This document shows, in pieces, positions 18,217-26,336 of a DNA stretch of 64,000 nt (position 1 is the stretch's first letter; each line of letters starts with the position of its first letter). Under the pieces are notes generated by a model. It worked only from the letters and a program-made list of their open reading frames with translations. It made no database searches and had not been told where the DNA came from. The stretch spans positions 1-64,000 of the forward strand of contig JADBJJ010000026.1 of NCBI GenBank assembly GCA_014874475.1, in the 5' to 3' direction. The DNA comes from Chloroflexota bacterium (GTDB lineage: Bacteria > Chloroflexota > Anaerolineae > B4-G1 > DUEL01). The position numbers and the translations under genes were made by a program.

Positions 18217-20032
18217 CGGCCAGTCCTGCCGCCGCCAGTGCGGCCTCCGTCGGCGCGCCGGTCTGGGGGTCCCAGCCGTATTCGGCGTACGCCCCGGCCA
18301 GCATGACCGCCAGGTCGGGCACCACGCCCGCCGCTCCGCCCGTCTCCAGGGGCTCCAGCAGCAGCGCGGGGAGACGGTCGTCGGCGCGGGTCACCCCCCG
18401 GCGCATGTTCAGCACCCGTTTCAGGGTGACGATGCGCTTCCCGGCCTCCAGCATGTCCTCCAGCGCCAGGTCCCAGCCGGTAGCCGCGCTCAGCGCTGCC
18501 CGCACCCGCTCCGCGCCGGGGTTCTGGAACTGACAGAGAATCATCGCGTTGTAAAGATTGCGCCAGACCTGCTGACGGGCCGCGATGCGCCCCTTCTCCT
18601 CGGTCATCTCAAAACGGTTGCCGGGGAGAATGCCCAACTCCACCGCCGGGCCCTGCCCGGTATCCACGCCGTACATATCCCCCTCCATGTGACATGCGCC
18701 GCGTGGAGAGAGGGCATAAGTGACGGCCAGGCCCACAAAGGCGCGCGGGTCGTGCATAGGCACTTCCAGCCGCTTGACGACGGCGGCCCGTTCAGGCACG
18801 CCGTAGCGCGCCGCCAGCGCTGCGCTCCCTTCCGCCAGGACGTCTCCAAAGCCCTCCCGTCGGGCGATCATAGAGATGAGCCGGTGGACCGTCTCCGCGT
18901 CGCCGAAGCGGACCTCCAGGCCGCCGGTGTCGGCGGGGGTGAGGACTCCCTGCTCCATCAGTTCGCAGGCCAGGGCGATGGTGCAACCCGTGCTGATCGT
19001 ATCCATCCCGTACACGTTGCAGAGATGCCCGGCGTAGATGACGGCCTCCAGATCGGCCACCATGAGCATTGTCCCCAGCGCGCCGATGGTCTCGTATTCG
19101 GGGCCGTCCACCTTCTCCAGGCCGTAGCGAGGCGCGCGGGTCTCCCGGCCACAGGCGATGGGGCAGCGGTAGCAGGCCATCTGGCGGTTCAAGTACTCAT
19201 TGGTCAGCAGGACGCCGGAGAGATTACTCGCCTCCTCCCATTCTCCCACCCGCCAGTTGCGGATGGGCAGGTCGCCGAACATAAGCGCCATATCTACATA
19301 ACTCGCCGTTCCTGCCAGCCGCAGCGCCTCGGCAGCCATATCTTCGGAGACGGCGGCATTGATTTCCCGCACCGTCGCCTTGAACCCCTCCGGGTCGGCT
19401 AGGGAGACCTGGGCGGAGCCCCGCAGAGCGACCGCCTTGAGATTCTTGGCGCCCATGACGGCGCCCATACCGGTCCGTCCGGCGGCGCGGCCGTGGTCGT
19501 TCATCACCGCCGCCATCTTCACCCCTCGCTCTCCGGCGGGGCCGATGCAGAGAACGCGCGCCTTTGGCTCCCCCAGGAGTTCCCGTGCCCGCTCCTGCGT
19601 GGCGTAGGAATCCAGACCCCAAAGGTCGGCCGCGTCGTACAAGCGGGCCTCCCCCTCCACGACGGAGAGCCAGACGGGGCGGTCGGCCTTTCCGGTGACG
19701 ATGATACCGTCGTATCCGGCGAAACGGAGTTCGGGCCCCACAAAGCCGCCGGTGTTGGATTCCCCCCAGATGCCGGTGAGGGGAGAAAGCGCGCAGACGC
19801 TCAGCCGTCCCGCCGAGGGCATGGCGGTGCCCACCAGCGGGCCGGTCATAAGAATGAGGGGATTTTCCGGGCCGAGGGGGTCCGTCTCCGGGCCGACCAT
19901 ATCCAGCAGGTAGCGGGCAGCCAGGCCACTCCCGCCGACGAAGAGCCGGGCGTATTCCTCGTTCAGCGACTCCTCCCAGATTCGGCCCTTGGAGAGGTCC
20001 ACGCACAGCAATCTGCCCATATAGCCGTTCAT
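18206..20032 (-). CDS. Aldehyde:ferredoxin oxidoreductase
   Basis: A 608-residue tungsten/molybdenum-pterin enzyme of the AOR family, which oxidises aldehydes to acids with ferredoxin as acceptor. The N-terminal domain begins GYMGRLLCVDLSKGRI and contains the pterin-loop stretches GPLVGTAMPSAGR and GRAAGRTGMGAVMGAKNLKA. The 4Fe-4S ligands are CYRCPIAC (Cys near 286, 289, 293) with a fourth Cys near 500 (ILCQF). The ATG follows AAGGAGG. No MoaD-like or ferredoxin gene adjoins it. The stop codon lies in the dispersed repeat, so the last residues may be altered. Substrate cannot be predicted; a link with the KorA/ferredoxin genes 14 kb away is only a shared need for low-potential ferredoxin. Confidence 0.93.
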   Translation of the reverse strand: MNGYMGRLLCVDLSKGRIWEESLNEEYARLFVGGSGLAARYLLDMVGPETDPLGPENPLILMTGPLVGTAMPSAGRLSVCALSPLTGIWGESNTGGFVGPELRFAGYDGIIVTGKADRPVWLSVVEGEARLYDAADLWGLDSYATQERARELLGEPKARVLCIGPAGERGVKMAAVMNDHGRAAGRTGMGAVMGAKNLKAVALRGSAQVSLADPEGFKATVREINAAVSEDMAAEALRLAGTASYVDMALMFGDLPIRNWRVGEWEEASNLSGVLLTNEYLNRQMACYRCPIACGRETRAPRYGLEKVDGPEYETIGALGTMLMVADLEAVIYAGHLCNVYGMDTISTGCTIALACELMEQGVLTPADTGGLEVRFGDAETVHRLISMIARREGFGDVLAEGSAALAARYGVPERAAVVKRLEVPMHDPRAFVGLAVTYALSPRGACHMEGDMYGVDTGQGPAVELGILPGNRFEMTEEKGRIAARQQVWRNLYNAMILCQFQNPGAERVRAALSAATGWDLALEDMLEAGKRIVTLKRVLNMRRGVTRADDRLPALLLEPLETGGAAGVVPDLAVMLAGAYAEYGWDPQTGAPTEAALAAAGLAGRG

Positions 20033-20290
20033 ATTGCCTCCTTCGGATTGCGGGAAGTGGGTTACGAGTCACAGACCGCAAAGAACATCGGATGTGCGGC
20101 CTTTGGGACCCGGAAGCCGCTCTGGCCTGGAGACCCATCCTTATCCCTACGCCTCTCTCCTTCCTGGCCACAGGCCAAAAGGAGAGGGGAGATAAAGGGA
20201 ATGAGAGGCAAGATAACCCGATAGAATTTCCGCTTTCTGCCAGATGGCGGCCTCGGTTTCTCTCTCGGGGCTGCTTTGCTTCAGGCCGTA

Positions 20291-20938
20291 CTACCTCAAT
20301 AGACGCAGGAGAGCCTCTATACCATAGTACCCGGCCAGGGCGAAGGCGATATTTTTGACGATTTTCCCGGCCGCGCAACTGCTCAGGAATTTCCACACCG
20401 GGAAGCGGAGCGCGCCGGCCATCATCCCGCCGACGTCAAAAACGGGGTTGGGAATGACTGCCAGGACGAAGATGACCCAGACCCCATAACGGCGCATCCA
20501 GCCCTGAATGCGGCCGTAGATGGGGCGGTTGGCAACCAGAGTCTGGCCGCTATAGCCCAGCAGATAGCCGGAAAGTTCCCCCAGCGCTTGTCCGATTCCT
20601 GCCACAACCCCTACCAGCCAGGGGTTGAAGACGCCGCCCAGCACCGAACTGACGGCCAGACCGGGAATGGGCAGGATAATAGTGGCGTTGCTGAGCAACC
20701 CGACCAGGAAGACGGCGGCGTAGCCGTAGGCCGCCAGTTCCTGGAGCCGGTCCCGGAAATAGACCGCCGCCGCCAGCGCGCTGAGGATGACAACTCCGGT
20801 CAGAACCTGGACGGCGCGGAGATGGGCCGGAGAGGGGCTTTTATTTCCTAACCGCAGAGGACGCAGAGATTTCGCCTTTTTCTCTTCCTTCCCTGCGCTC
20901 TCGGCCTGCTCTGCGATGGAAATGAGAGGAGTCTTCAT
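20291..20938 (-). CDS. VTT-domain (DedA/TVP38-like) membrane protein
   Basis: A 215-residue SNARE-associated/VTT family protein. Five or so hydrophobic segments start at residue 44. The core has GLLSNATIILPIPGLAVSSVLGG and VFFVLAVIPNPVFDVGGMMAGALR-like re-entrant loops with the Pro residues typical of the family. DedA relatives move lipids or support membrane homeostasis. The 43-residue hydrophilic N-terminus is partly encoded by a dispersed AACCGCAGAGGACGCAGAG repeat (20850-20868) and is atypical. The start lies 7 bases after the dehydrogenase stop, with GGTGA as ribosome site, so the two genes form one operon. Confidence 0.82.
   Translation of the reverse strand: MKTPLISIAEQAESAGKEEKKAKSLRPLRLGNKSPSPAHLRAVQVLTGVVILSALAAAVYFRDRLQELAAYGYAAVFLVGLLSNATIILPIPGLAVSSVLGGVFNPWLVGVVAGIGQALGELSGYLLGYSGQTLVANRPIYGRIQGWMRRYGVWVIFVLAVIPNPVFDVGGMMAGALRFPVWKFLSSCAAGKIVKNIAFALAGYYGIEALLRLLR
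20850..20868. repeat. Dispersed AACCGCAGAG repeat
   Basis: AACCGCAGAGGACGCAGAG lies within the 5' coding part of the VTT gene. Its first ten bases recur at 41864-41873 between two other genes. Its position at gene edges suggests a short mobile or recombinogenic repeat. Confidence 0.45.
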
Positions 20939-20944
20939 ATAAAT

Positions 20945-22291
20945 TCACCGGGGGATGGGGGCGCCGAGACGGATCAGGCGTCGGTCCGGTGGTGCGCCCC
21001 GGATGGCGTTGCAGCAGTCCACGACCCGCCGCGCCGTCCGGACCACCCGCGCGTAGTTCACCGATCGGTGTCCGGTCACGATGACGACGCAGTCGGCGGC
21101 TGCCAGATTCTCATCGGTCAGCGGGACCGATTCCAGGGTACAGTTGGGCCGGTAGAAGACGTCTCCGCCGACAGTGAAACGGGGGATATAGGGATCGTGG
21201 TAGCGGACCTCCGCGCCTCGCGCCAGCAGGAGTTCTATTACCCGCTCTGCCGGAGAGTTGCGGGGGTCGTCCACATCCGGCTTGAAGGCCACGCCCAGCA
21301 CCAGCACCCGAGCGCCCTTCAGAGGATGCCCGTCCTGGGAGAGGGCTTCCACCACCAGGTCCACCGCGTGGTAGGGCATAGCCTGGTTCACTTCCGCCGC
21401 CAGTTCTATGAATTTGGTGTAGAAATCGTACTCCCGGGCCTTCCAGGAAAGATAATAGGGGTCTACTGGAATGCAATGTCCGCCGACTCCCGCCCCCGGA
21501 TAGAACGGCATAAACCCGAAAGGTTTGGTCTTCGCCGCTTCTATGACCTCCCAAAAATCAATCCCCATTCGCTCTGCCAGGAGGGCCAGTTCGTTGACCA
21601 GCGCGATGTTGACAGAACGGAAGATATTCTCCAGGAGTTTGGTCATCTCGGCGGCGCGGGGAGAGGAGACGGGATGGACGGGGGCACCCATCTGGCCCAG
21701 CAACTCACAAGCCAGGAGAGTGGACTCCGGGTCCACGCCTCCCACCACCTTCGGGGTGTTGTAGGCCGACCACTGCTTGTTGCCCGGGTCTATTCGCTCC
21801 GGAGAGAAAGCCAGGTAGAAGTCCACAGCCGCCCGCAGGCCGCTGGCCTCCAGGATCGGCTGGACGACCTCCTCGGTGGTGCCAGGGTAGGTGGTGGATT
21901 GCAGGACGACCAGTTGACCGGGACGAAGGCGGGGGCGAATCCCTTCGGCGGCGGCGCGGATATAGGAGAGATCCGGGGCTCGCTGGGCATCGTATGGGGT
22001 GGGGACGCAAATGAAGATGGCGTCCGCTTCCCGCAGCACATCGTAATCCGTCGTGGCGCGGAGGCGGCCCGACGCCACGTGCGGGCGCAGGTCTTCGTCG
22101 GAGATATCGCCAATATAACTGCGGCCTGCGTTCAGCGCAGCGACTTTCCCTTCATCCACGTCCACACCAGTGACCGGGAATCCGGCTCGGGCGAAGGCCA
22201 CTGCCAGCGGTAGCCCCACATACCCCAGTCCGATAACCGCAACCCGCGCGGTGCGGGAAGAGATGCGGGAAGAGAGGGGCTCAGAAGCCAT
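20945..22291 (-). CDS. Nucleotide-sugar dehydrogenase (UDP-ManNAc/UDP-GlcNAc 6-dehydrogenase type)
   Basis: A 448-residue NAD-dependent enzyme oxidising a UDP-sugar C6 alcohol to a uronic acid for capsule or O-antigen precursors. The NAD domain has VIGLGYVGLPLAVAFA. The middle domain has FSPERIDPGN and NIALVNELALLAERMGID. The catalytic Cys is in GGHCIPVDPYYLSWKA (about residue 272), which favours the WbpA/WecC branch over glucose dehydrogenases. The C-terminal domain has VLGVAFKPDVDDPRNSPA. The start at ATG 22291 has GAGGA 5 bases upstream; a longer frame would begin above the promoter -10 region. Its product could feed the glycosyltransferase family genes, though none is adjacent. Confidence 0.9.
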   Translation of the reverse strand: MASEPLSSRISSRTARVAVIGLGYVGLPLAVAFARAGFPVTGVDVDEGKVAALNAGRSYIGDISDEDLRPHVASGRLRATTDYDVLREADAIFICVPTPYDAQRAPDLSYIRAAAEGIRPRLRPGQLVVLQSTTYPGTTEEVVQPILEASGLRAAVDFYLAFSPERIDPGNKQWSAYNTPKVVGGVDPESTLLACELLGQMGAPVHPVSSPRAAEMTKLLENIFRSVNIALVNELALLAERMGIDFWEVIEAAKTKPFGFMPFYPGAGVGGHCIPVDPYYLSWKAREYDFYTKFIELAAEVNQAMPYHAVDLVVEALSQDGHPLKGARVLVLGVAFKPDVDDPRNSPAERVIELLLARGAEVRYHDPYIPRFTVGGDVFYRPNCTLESVPLTDENLAAADCVVIVTGHRSVNYARVVRTARRVVDCCNAIRGAPPDRRLIRLGAPIPR

Positions 22292-22362
22292 AGACGTCCT
22301 CGCTTTCACAAAGCGGTATTTACGGGTGGTTTCCAGACATCTCTGCGAAACCCGCCCACTCA

Positions 22363-22391
22363 ATCTTATTATACATCCTGGTGTTTGTCAA
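22363..22391 (-). promoter_or_regulatory. Promoter of the nucleotide-sugar dehydrogenase operon
   Basis: On the minus strand TTGACA (22391..22386) and TAAGAT (22368..22363) are separated by 17 bases. An overlapping TATAAT is present but only 12 bases from the -35. The start of transcription is expected near 22356. Confidence 0.6.
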
Positions 22392-22537
22392 ACAGAGGCA
22401 GAGAAGGGTTTCTTCCTGATAAGGGCGGGCGTACCCAGCATATTGGCCCCTCCGCCCCCTTTCCCCCACGGCTGCGCCGCAGTGAGCCACAGCGTTACAT
22501 TACACGGAGGGGGAAACTACCCAATTTCTACCTTTTT

Positions 22538-22546
22538 TGGTATACT
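22538..22546 (+). promoter_or_regulatory. Extended -10 promoter of nadB
   Basis: TGGTATACT is an extended -10 element (TG-n-TATACT) in a T-rich patch; no convincing -35 is present. The predicted start of transcription is near 22553, about 64 bases before the nadB ATG. Confidence 0.45.
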
Positions 22547-22616
22547 TCTATTATCCGGAGTTCCAGAAGGTGGAAAGATTGATCCGGGTGGAATGGCTCA
22601 CGGGATGAGGGGACTT

Positions 22617-24188
22617 ATGACCGAACTGATAGAGACCGACGTCCTGATTATCGGCTGCGGCATCGCCGGAGCGACGGCCGCCCTGGCCCTGGCGCGGGAG
22701 CGTCAGCGGCAGATTACCATCATCACCCGCGCGGCGGACCCCGAAGAAAGCAACACCCGGTATGCTCAGGGGGGCATCGTCGCCCGGGGAGAAGACGATA
22801 GCCCTGACCTCCTGGCCCAGGACATCCTGGCTGCCGGGGCCGGCCTGAGCCTTCCCGCCGCCGTCCGCATCCTGGCGGAAGAGGGGCCCCAACGGGTGGA
22901 GGAGTTGCTGATTCGGGAACTGGGCGTCCCCTTTGATCGGGAGCCCGACGGACGGCTGGCTTACGGCCTGGAGGGGGCCCACTCCCGTCCCCGCATCCTT
23001 CATGTCGGCGACGCGACCGGACGGGCCATCATCGGAGCACTGATCGCTGCGCTGCGCCAGTACCCCAACATCCGCCTGGTGACCAACGCCACAGCGGTGG
23101 ACCTCATCACCTTCCCCCACCACGCCCGCAACTCCCTCACCGTCTATGAGCCCATCACCTGCCATGGCGCGTATGTGCTGGACCGATCCAGTGGACAGGT
23201 GCACCGGTACCTGGCCGGGGCGACGCTGCTGGCGACGGGCGGCCTGGGCCGTATCTACCGCTACACCACCAATCCGGAGGGGGCCCGCGGCGACGGCCTG
23301 GCTATGGCCTACCGGGCTGGCGCGCGGGTCATCAACGCCGAATACGTCCAGTTCCACCCTACCGTCCTGGCCCTCCCCGGCGCGGAGGGATTCCTCATCT
23401 CCGAGGCAGTGCGAGGGGAAGGAGGGAGACTGCTCACCCCAGACGGCCGTCCATTTATGCAGAAGTACGCCCTGGAGTGGGGCGATCTGGCGCCCCGGGA
23501 TGTGGTTGCGCGGGCCATCCACCACGAAATGGTCACCCACGGTTACCCCTACGTCCTGCTGGACATTGCCTCCGTCCTCCCGCCGGAGCGGATTCGGGAG
23601 CGCTTTCCCACCATCTACGACCGCTGCCGGTCGTTGGGGCTGGACATCACTGCCCAGCCCATCCCGGTTGTTCCGGCGGCCCACTACTTCTGTGGCGGGG
23701 TCTGGACCGATGAGTGGGGTCGGACGACGATCCGAAATCTCTACGCCGCTGGCGAGGTAGCCTGTACGGGGGTACACGGGGCCAACCGGCTGGCCTCCAC
23801 GTCGCTTCTGGAGGGATTGGTCTGGGGCCAGTGCGCAGCACAGGCCATCGCCGCGCAGGGACCCCTGCCCGTCGTCTCCCCGGAGGACGTCCCACCCTGG
23901 GAGGAGACCGGGGTAGAGGCAGCGGACCCCGCCCTCATCTGGCGCGACTTCCGGGCAATTCAGTACACGATGTGGAACTACGTGGGACTGGTCCGCTCCG
24001 AGCGGCGGCTCACGCGTGCCCTGCGGGACCTCCGCCACCTGAAGGAGCAGATAGACGATTTCTACCGGGCCAGTCGGTTAAGTGACGGGCTGGTGGGGTT
24101 GCGCCACGCAGTACAGGCGGCGCTCCTGGTCGCGGAGGCCGCCTACCACAATCGCCGGAGCCAGGGCTGCCACTATCGGGAATCCTGA
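22617..24188 (+). CDS. nadB: L-aspartate oxidase
   Basis: NadB is the FAD enzyme that oxidises L-aspartate to iminoaspartate, the first step of de novo NAD synthesis. The protein (523 aa) shows the FAD motif IIGCGIAGATAALALA, YAQGGIVA, the substrate-site segments QFHPTVL and EAVRGEGG, PAAHYFCGGVWTDEWGRT, and NRLASTSLLEGLVWG, followed by the helical C-terminal domain. The start ATG 22617 has GAGGGG 5 bases upstream; the open frame extends 149 codons further without family similarity. nadC is 16 kb away on the other strand and nadA is not in the window, so the pathway genes are scattered. The downstream promoter abuts its stop codon. Confidence 0.95.
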   Translation: MTELIETDVLIIGCGIAGATAALALARERQRQITIITRAADPEESNTRYAQGGIVARGEDDSPDLLAQDILAAGAGLSLPAAVRILAEEGPQRVEELLIRELGVPFDREPDGRLAYGLEGAHSRPRILHVGDATGRAIIGALIAALRQYPNIRLVTNATAVDLITFPHHARNSLTVYEPITCHGAYVLDRSSGQVHRYLAGATLLATGGLGRIYRYTTNPEGARGDGLAMAYRAGARVINAEYVQFHPTVLALPGAEGFLISEAVRGEGGRLLTPDGRPFMQKYALEWGDLAPRDVVARAIHHEMVTHGYPYVLLDIASVLPPERIRERFPTIYDRCRSLGLDITAQPIPVVPAAHYFCGGVWTDEWGRTTIRNLYAAGEVACTGVHGANRLASTSLLEGLVWGQCAAQAIAAQGPLPVVSPEDVPPWEETGVEAADPALIWRDFRAIQYTMWNYVGLVRSERRLTRALRDLRHLKEQIDDFYRASRLSDGLVGLRHAVQAALLVAEAAYHNRRSQGCHYRES

Positions 24189-24189
24189 T

Positions 24190-24217
24190 TTGACAATTCA
24201 CTGAATTGGGGTAAAAT
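24190..24217 (+). promoter_or_regulatory. Promoter of the leader/ABC-GNAT operon
   Basis: TTGACA (24190-24195), 16 bases, TAAAAT (24212-24217), starting two bases after the nadB stop. Transcription should start near 24224, about 22 bases before the leader ORF. It is the only strong promoter seen ahead of the ABC operon. Confidence 0.7.
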
Positions 24218-24245
24218 AAAGACAAAATCGCGAGGAGCAGATCAG

Positions 24246-24341
24246 ATGCGCATTGCGACGACTTCCTGGATGATCGGAGTTCCTGTGCTGTGCAGCAAGG
24301 TTGCCAGCATGCCTTGCCGCAGTGCGCCATCTGGCCAGTAA
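24246..24341 (+). CDS. Putative 31-residue leader peptide
   Basis: A short frame starts at ATG 24246 behind GAGGAG at 8-base spacing and ends at TAA 24339-24341. It encodes 31 residues starting MRIATTSWMIGVPVLC and ending CRSAPSGQ, with two Cys and two Val-Pro/Met-Pro pairs. It has its own promoter and sits 16 bases before an intrinsic terminator. Its last third (24317-24328) can pair with the terminator's left side. These are the parts of a ribosome-mediated attenuator for the ABC-GNAT operon. Alternatively it might be a small secreted or modified peptide exported by the operon's transporter; no modification enzyme is nearby, so the leader role is preferred. Confidence 0.55.
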   Translation: MRIATTSWMIGVPVLCSKVASMPCRSAPSGQ

Positions 24342-24375
24342 TTGGAATAATATTTAAGGCTGTGGGCGCCTGCGG
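24317..24375 (+). promoter_or_regulatory. Putative antiterminator pairing
   Basis: CCGCAGTGCGCC (24317-24328, inside the leader ORF) is complementary to GGCGCCTGCGG (24365-24375) over 11 pairs with one bulged base. Forming it would occupy part of the terminator's left arm and loop, so it is mutually exclusive with the terminator. A ribosome finishing the leader would mask 24317-24328 and favour termination. Confidence 0.5.
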
Positions 24376-24392
24376 GAGCCCACGGCCTTTTG
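24358..24392 (+). terminator. Intrinsic terminator between leader ORF and ABC gene
   Basis: GGCTGTGGGC (24358-24367) pairs with GCCCACGGCC (24378-24387) in a 10-pair stem with one G-U pair and a 10-base loop, followed immediately by TTTTGATTT. It lies between the promoter and the first structural gene, so it must be bypassed for operon expression. Confidence 0.75.
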
Positions 24393-24406
24393 ATTTCTCC
24401 ATCGCA

Positions 24407-24435
24407 CGAGGCCGTGGGGCTCCCCCACGGCCTCG
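24407..24435 (+). repeat. Perfect 13-bp hairpin downstream of the terminator
   Basis: CGAGGCCGTGGGG (24407-24419) and CCCCACGGCCTCG (24423-24435) form a perfect stem with a 3-base loop and no T run. Its core repeats the terminator arm, so GGCCGTGGG (24410-24418) can alternatively pair with CCCACGGCC (24379-24387). It may be a second switch, a pause or mRNA-stability element. Confidence 0.65.
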
Positions 24436-24531
24436 TTGTCTACAGGGATAGCCCCAGAATCATCCAGACAAACGGACGGACGTTCTGCAATTTCCGCGTG
24501 TTTCTGCGGCTTACGTCCTGGAGGAAGAGAG

Positions 24532-25365
24532 ATGTACGAAAACATCCGCACGGCTGTTGTTGTATCTGAAGTCACCAAACAGTTTCGCAAACATAACGGG
24601 TTCTTCCACCTGCGGAGACGGAAGGACGCGGCCCCCTCCACTGTTGTCGCTGTGGACCGCGTCAGTTTTCAGGTGGAACGCGGGGAAATTTTCGGCATCC
24701 TGGGCCCCAACGGCTCCGGCAAGTCCACGCTGGTGCGGCTCATCGCCACCCTTCTCCTGCCCGATTCGGGCCAGGTCACCGTCTTCGGCCACGATGTTGT
24801 GCGGGAGGAGATGGCCGTCCGGCGGCTCATTAACCGCGTCTCGGTGGAGGCGTCCTTCTTCAAGAAACTCTCGGCGATGGAGAACCTCCTCTACGGCGCC
24901 CGCCTCTATGGGCTGGACGGCCGTCAGGCCCGGGAGCGCGCTCTCCACATCCTCACCCGGTTGGGCCTGAAGCGGGATGAGGTCTTCCAGCCGATGGAGG
25001 AGATGAGCCGGGGGATGCAGCAAAAGGTCGCCATCGCCCGCGCCTTTCTCACCCAGCCGGTCCTGCTCCTGCTGGACGAGCCGACCACCGGGCTGGACCC
25101 CCGGTCTAAGCGGGAGGTCCAGACGTTCGTGCGGGAACTGCGAGATAACCACGACGCCACCATCCTGCTGACTACCCACGACATGCAGGAAGCGGATGCC
25201 CTCTGCGACCGGGTGGCCATCATAGACGGCGGGCGTATCGTCGCCCTAGATACTCCCACCGCGCTGAAAGCGCGTGTCGGCAGGACCAACGGCCACGATG
25301 TGACGCTGGAGGACGTCTTCATGGAGTTGACGGGCAAAAAGTTGCGGGTGGAGGAGGAAGAATGA
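24532..25365 (+). CDS. ABC-2 type exporter ATPase
   Basis: A 277-residue nucleotide-binding subunit of the drug/antibiotic export class (DrrA/NodI-like). It has Walker A GPNGSGKST (about 59-67), Q-loop region, signature MSRGMQQKVAIARA (variant of LSGGQ), Walker B LLLLDEPTTGLD, D-loop and H-loop TTHDMQEADALC. The start is ATG 24532 with GGAGG 8-9 bases upstream; an upstream in-frame ATG has no ribosome site. It overlaps the next gene as ATGA. With the permease two genes on it should form an exporter. Expression is probably controlled by the attenuator just upstream. Confidence 0.9.
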   Translation: MYENIRTAVVVSEVTKQFRKHNGFFHLRRRKDAAPSTVVAVDRVSFQVERGEIFGILGPNGSGKSTLVRLIATLLLPDSGQVTVFGHDVVREEMAVRRLINRVSVEASFFKKLSAMENLLYGARLYGLDGRQARERALHILTRLGLKRDEVFQPMEEMSRGMQQKVAIARAFLTQPVLLLLDEPTTGLDPRSKREVQTFVRELRDNHDATILLTTHDMQEADALCDRVAIIDGGRIVALDTPTALKARVGRTNGHDVTLEDVFMELTGKKLRVEEEE

Positions 25366-26336
25366 ACGGTTTGACCATCCGTCCGGCGACGCCCGAGGAC
25401 GCGGCTGCCATCACCGCCGTCCACTGCAGCCATATCCAGGTCTGGCAGCGGGGTGGAAAGGGGGAGGCAATGGCATACGACGCGCTCTCTCCCTACGAAC
25501 ACTGGCTCCATGGCGGCCCGTGGATGAACGCGGAGACCTGCGCAGCCTACCTCCGACGCTGGCTGGGAGCGGGCCATCTGGCCCTGGTCGCCCTGCTGGG
25601 GGACAAGGTGGTGGGCGAGGCGGAGTTCGTAGAGGATGATGAACCGCCGCCGTATCGGCATGTCCTCCATATCTCCCTGCTCTTTGTCCACGCGGCCCAT
25701 CTGAGGCAGGGAGTGGGGCGGGCGCTGGTAGAGGCGGGTGTGGAACTGGCACGTGAGCGGGGGTGTGCAGCGCTCACGACGCAGCCGGAGCGGGAGGCGG
25801 AGCCGTTCTACCGCCGGGTGGGGTTTGAACCCTGGCTGTGGCTACGGGAGTGGCAGGCTCCCGCGCGGGAAATGCCTCTCCCCGCAGACCTCCGTCGGGC
25901 CGACGATGCCCCCTACCCCACCGGGCAAGGGCTGGCGTTGCGAGTGGGCCGCTACCAGACCGGGCGCCACATGTGGTATGAAATCGCCGACCGACCGCTG
26001 CCGGAACTGGCCCGTCTTCCCTGGGGGCGCTGGCAGGCCCGTATGCCGGGCGGAGAGCAGGTCTGGCTGGGGCTGCTGCCGCAGCCTCTGGCCCCCACCC
26101 AGGCCGACGGCTTCGTCTGGGCGCCGCCCGGGGCTGACCTGCGCCCAGCGGTGGAGACCCTCCAGACCCTGGCGGCCCACATAGGTTTTGCTTATGTGGA
26201 CCTCCTTTTGGAGGAGCCGGAGGGCGGGGCACTGGCTTCCGCCCTGGGCCTGGAATTCCAGACCGACCTGACTTTCTGGAGACGAGAGACCACCGATGAC
26301 GGAGGGGTTTTGACTACAGGGAGCGATGCGCGATGA
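25362..26336 (+). CDS. GNAT-family N-acetyltransferase embedded in the ABC operon
   Basis: A 324-residue protein with an N-terminal GNAT domain (about 3-155). The acetyl-CoA loop is RQGVGRALVEAG, preceded by strand HISLLFVHAAH and followed by the YRRVGFEP motif. The second half (about 180-305) looks like a degenerate second GNAT-like fold without a clear acetyl-CoA loop. It overlaps the ATPase and permease genes by 4 bases each (ATGA at both ends), so it is translated in step with the two transporter subunits. It may modify a toxic compound or the exported substrate; acceptor unknown. It could also be a Mycothiol-synthase-like double GNAT by architecture, which I cannot confirm. Confidence 0.82.
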   Translation: MNGLTIRPATPEDAAAITAVHCSHIQVWQRGGKGEAMAYDALSPYEHWLHGGPWMNAETCAAYLRRWLGAGHLALVALLGDKVVGEAEFVEDDEPPPYRHVLHISLLFVHAAHLRQGVGRALVEAGVELARERGCAALTTQPEREAEPFYRRVGFEPWLWLREWQAPAREMPLPADLRRADDAPYPTGQGLALRVGRYQTGRHMWYEIADRPLPELARLPWGRWQARMPGGEQVWLGLLPQPLAPTQADGFVWAPPGADLRPAVETLQTLAAHIGFAYVDLLLEEPEGGALASALGLEFQTDLTFWRRETTDDGGVLTTGSDAR

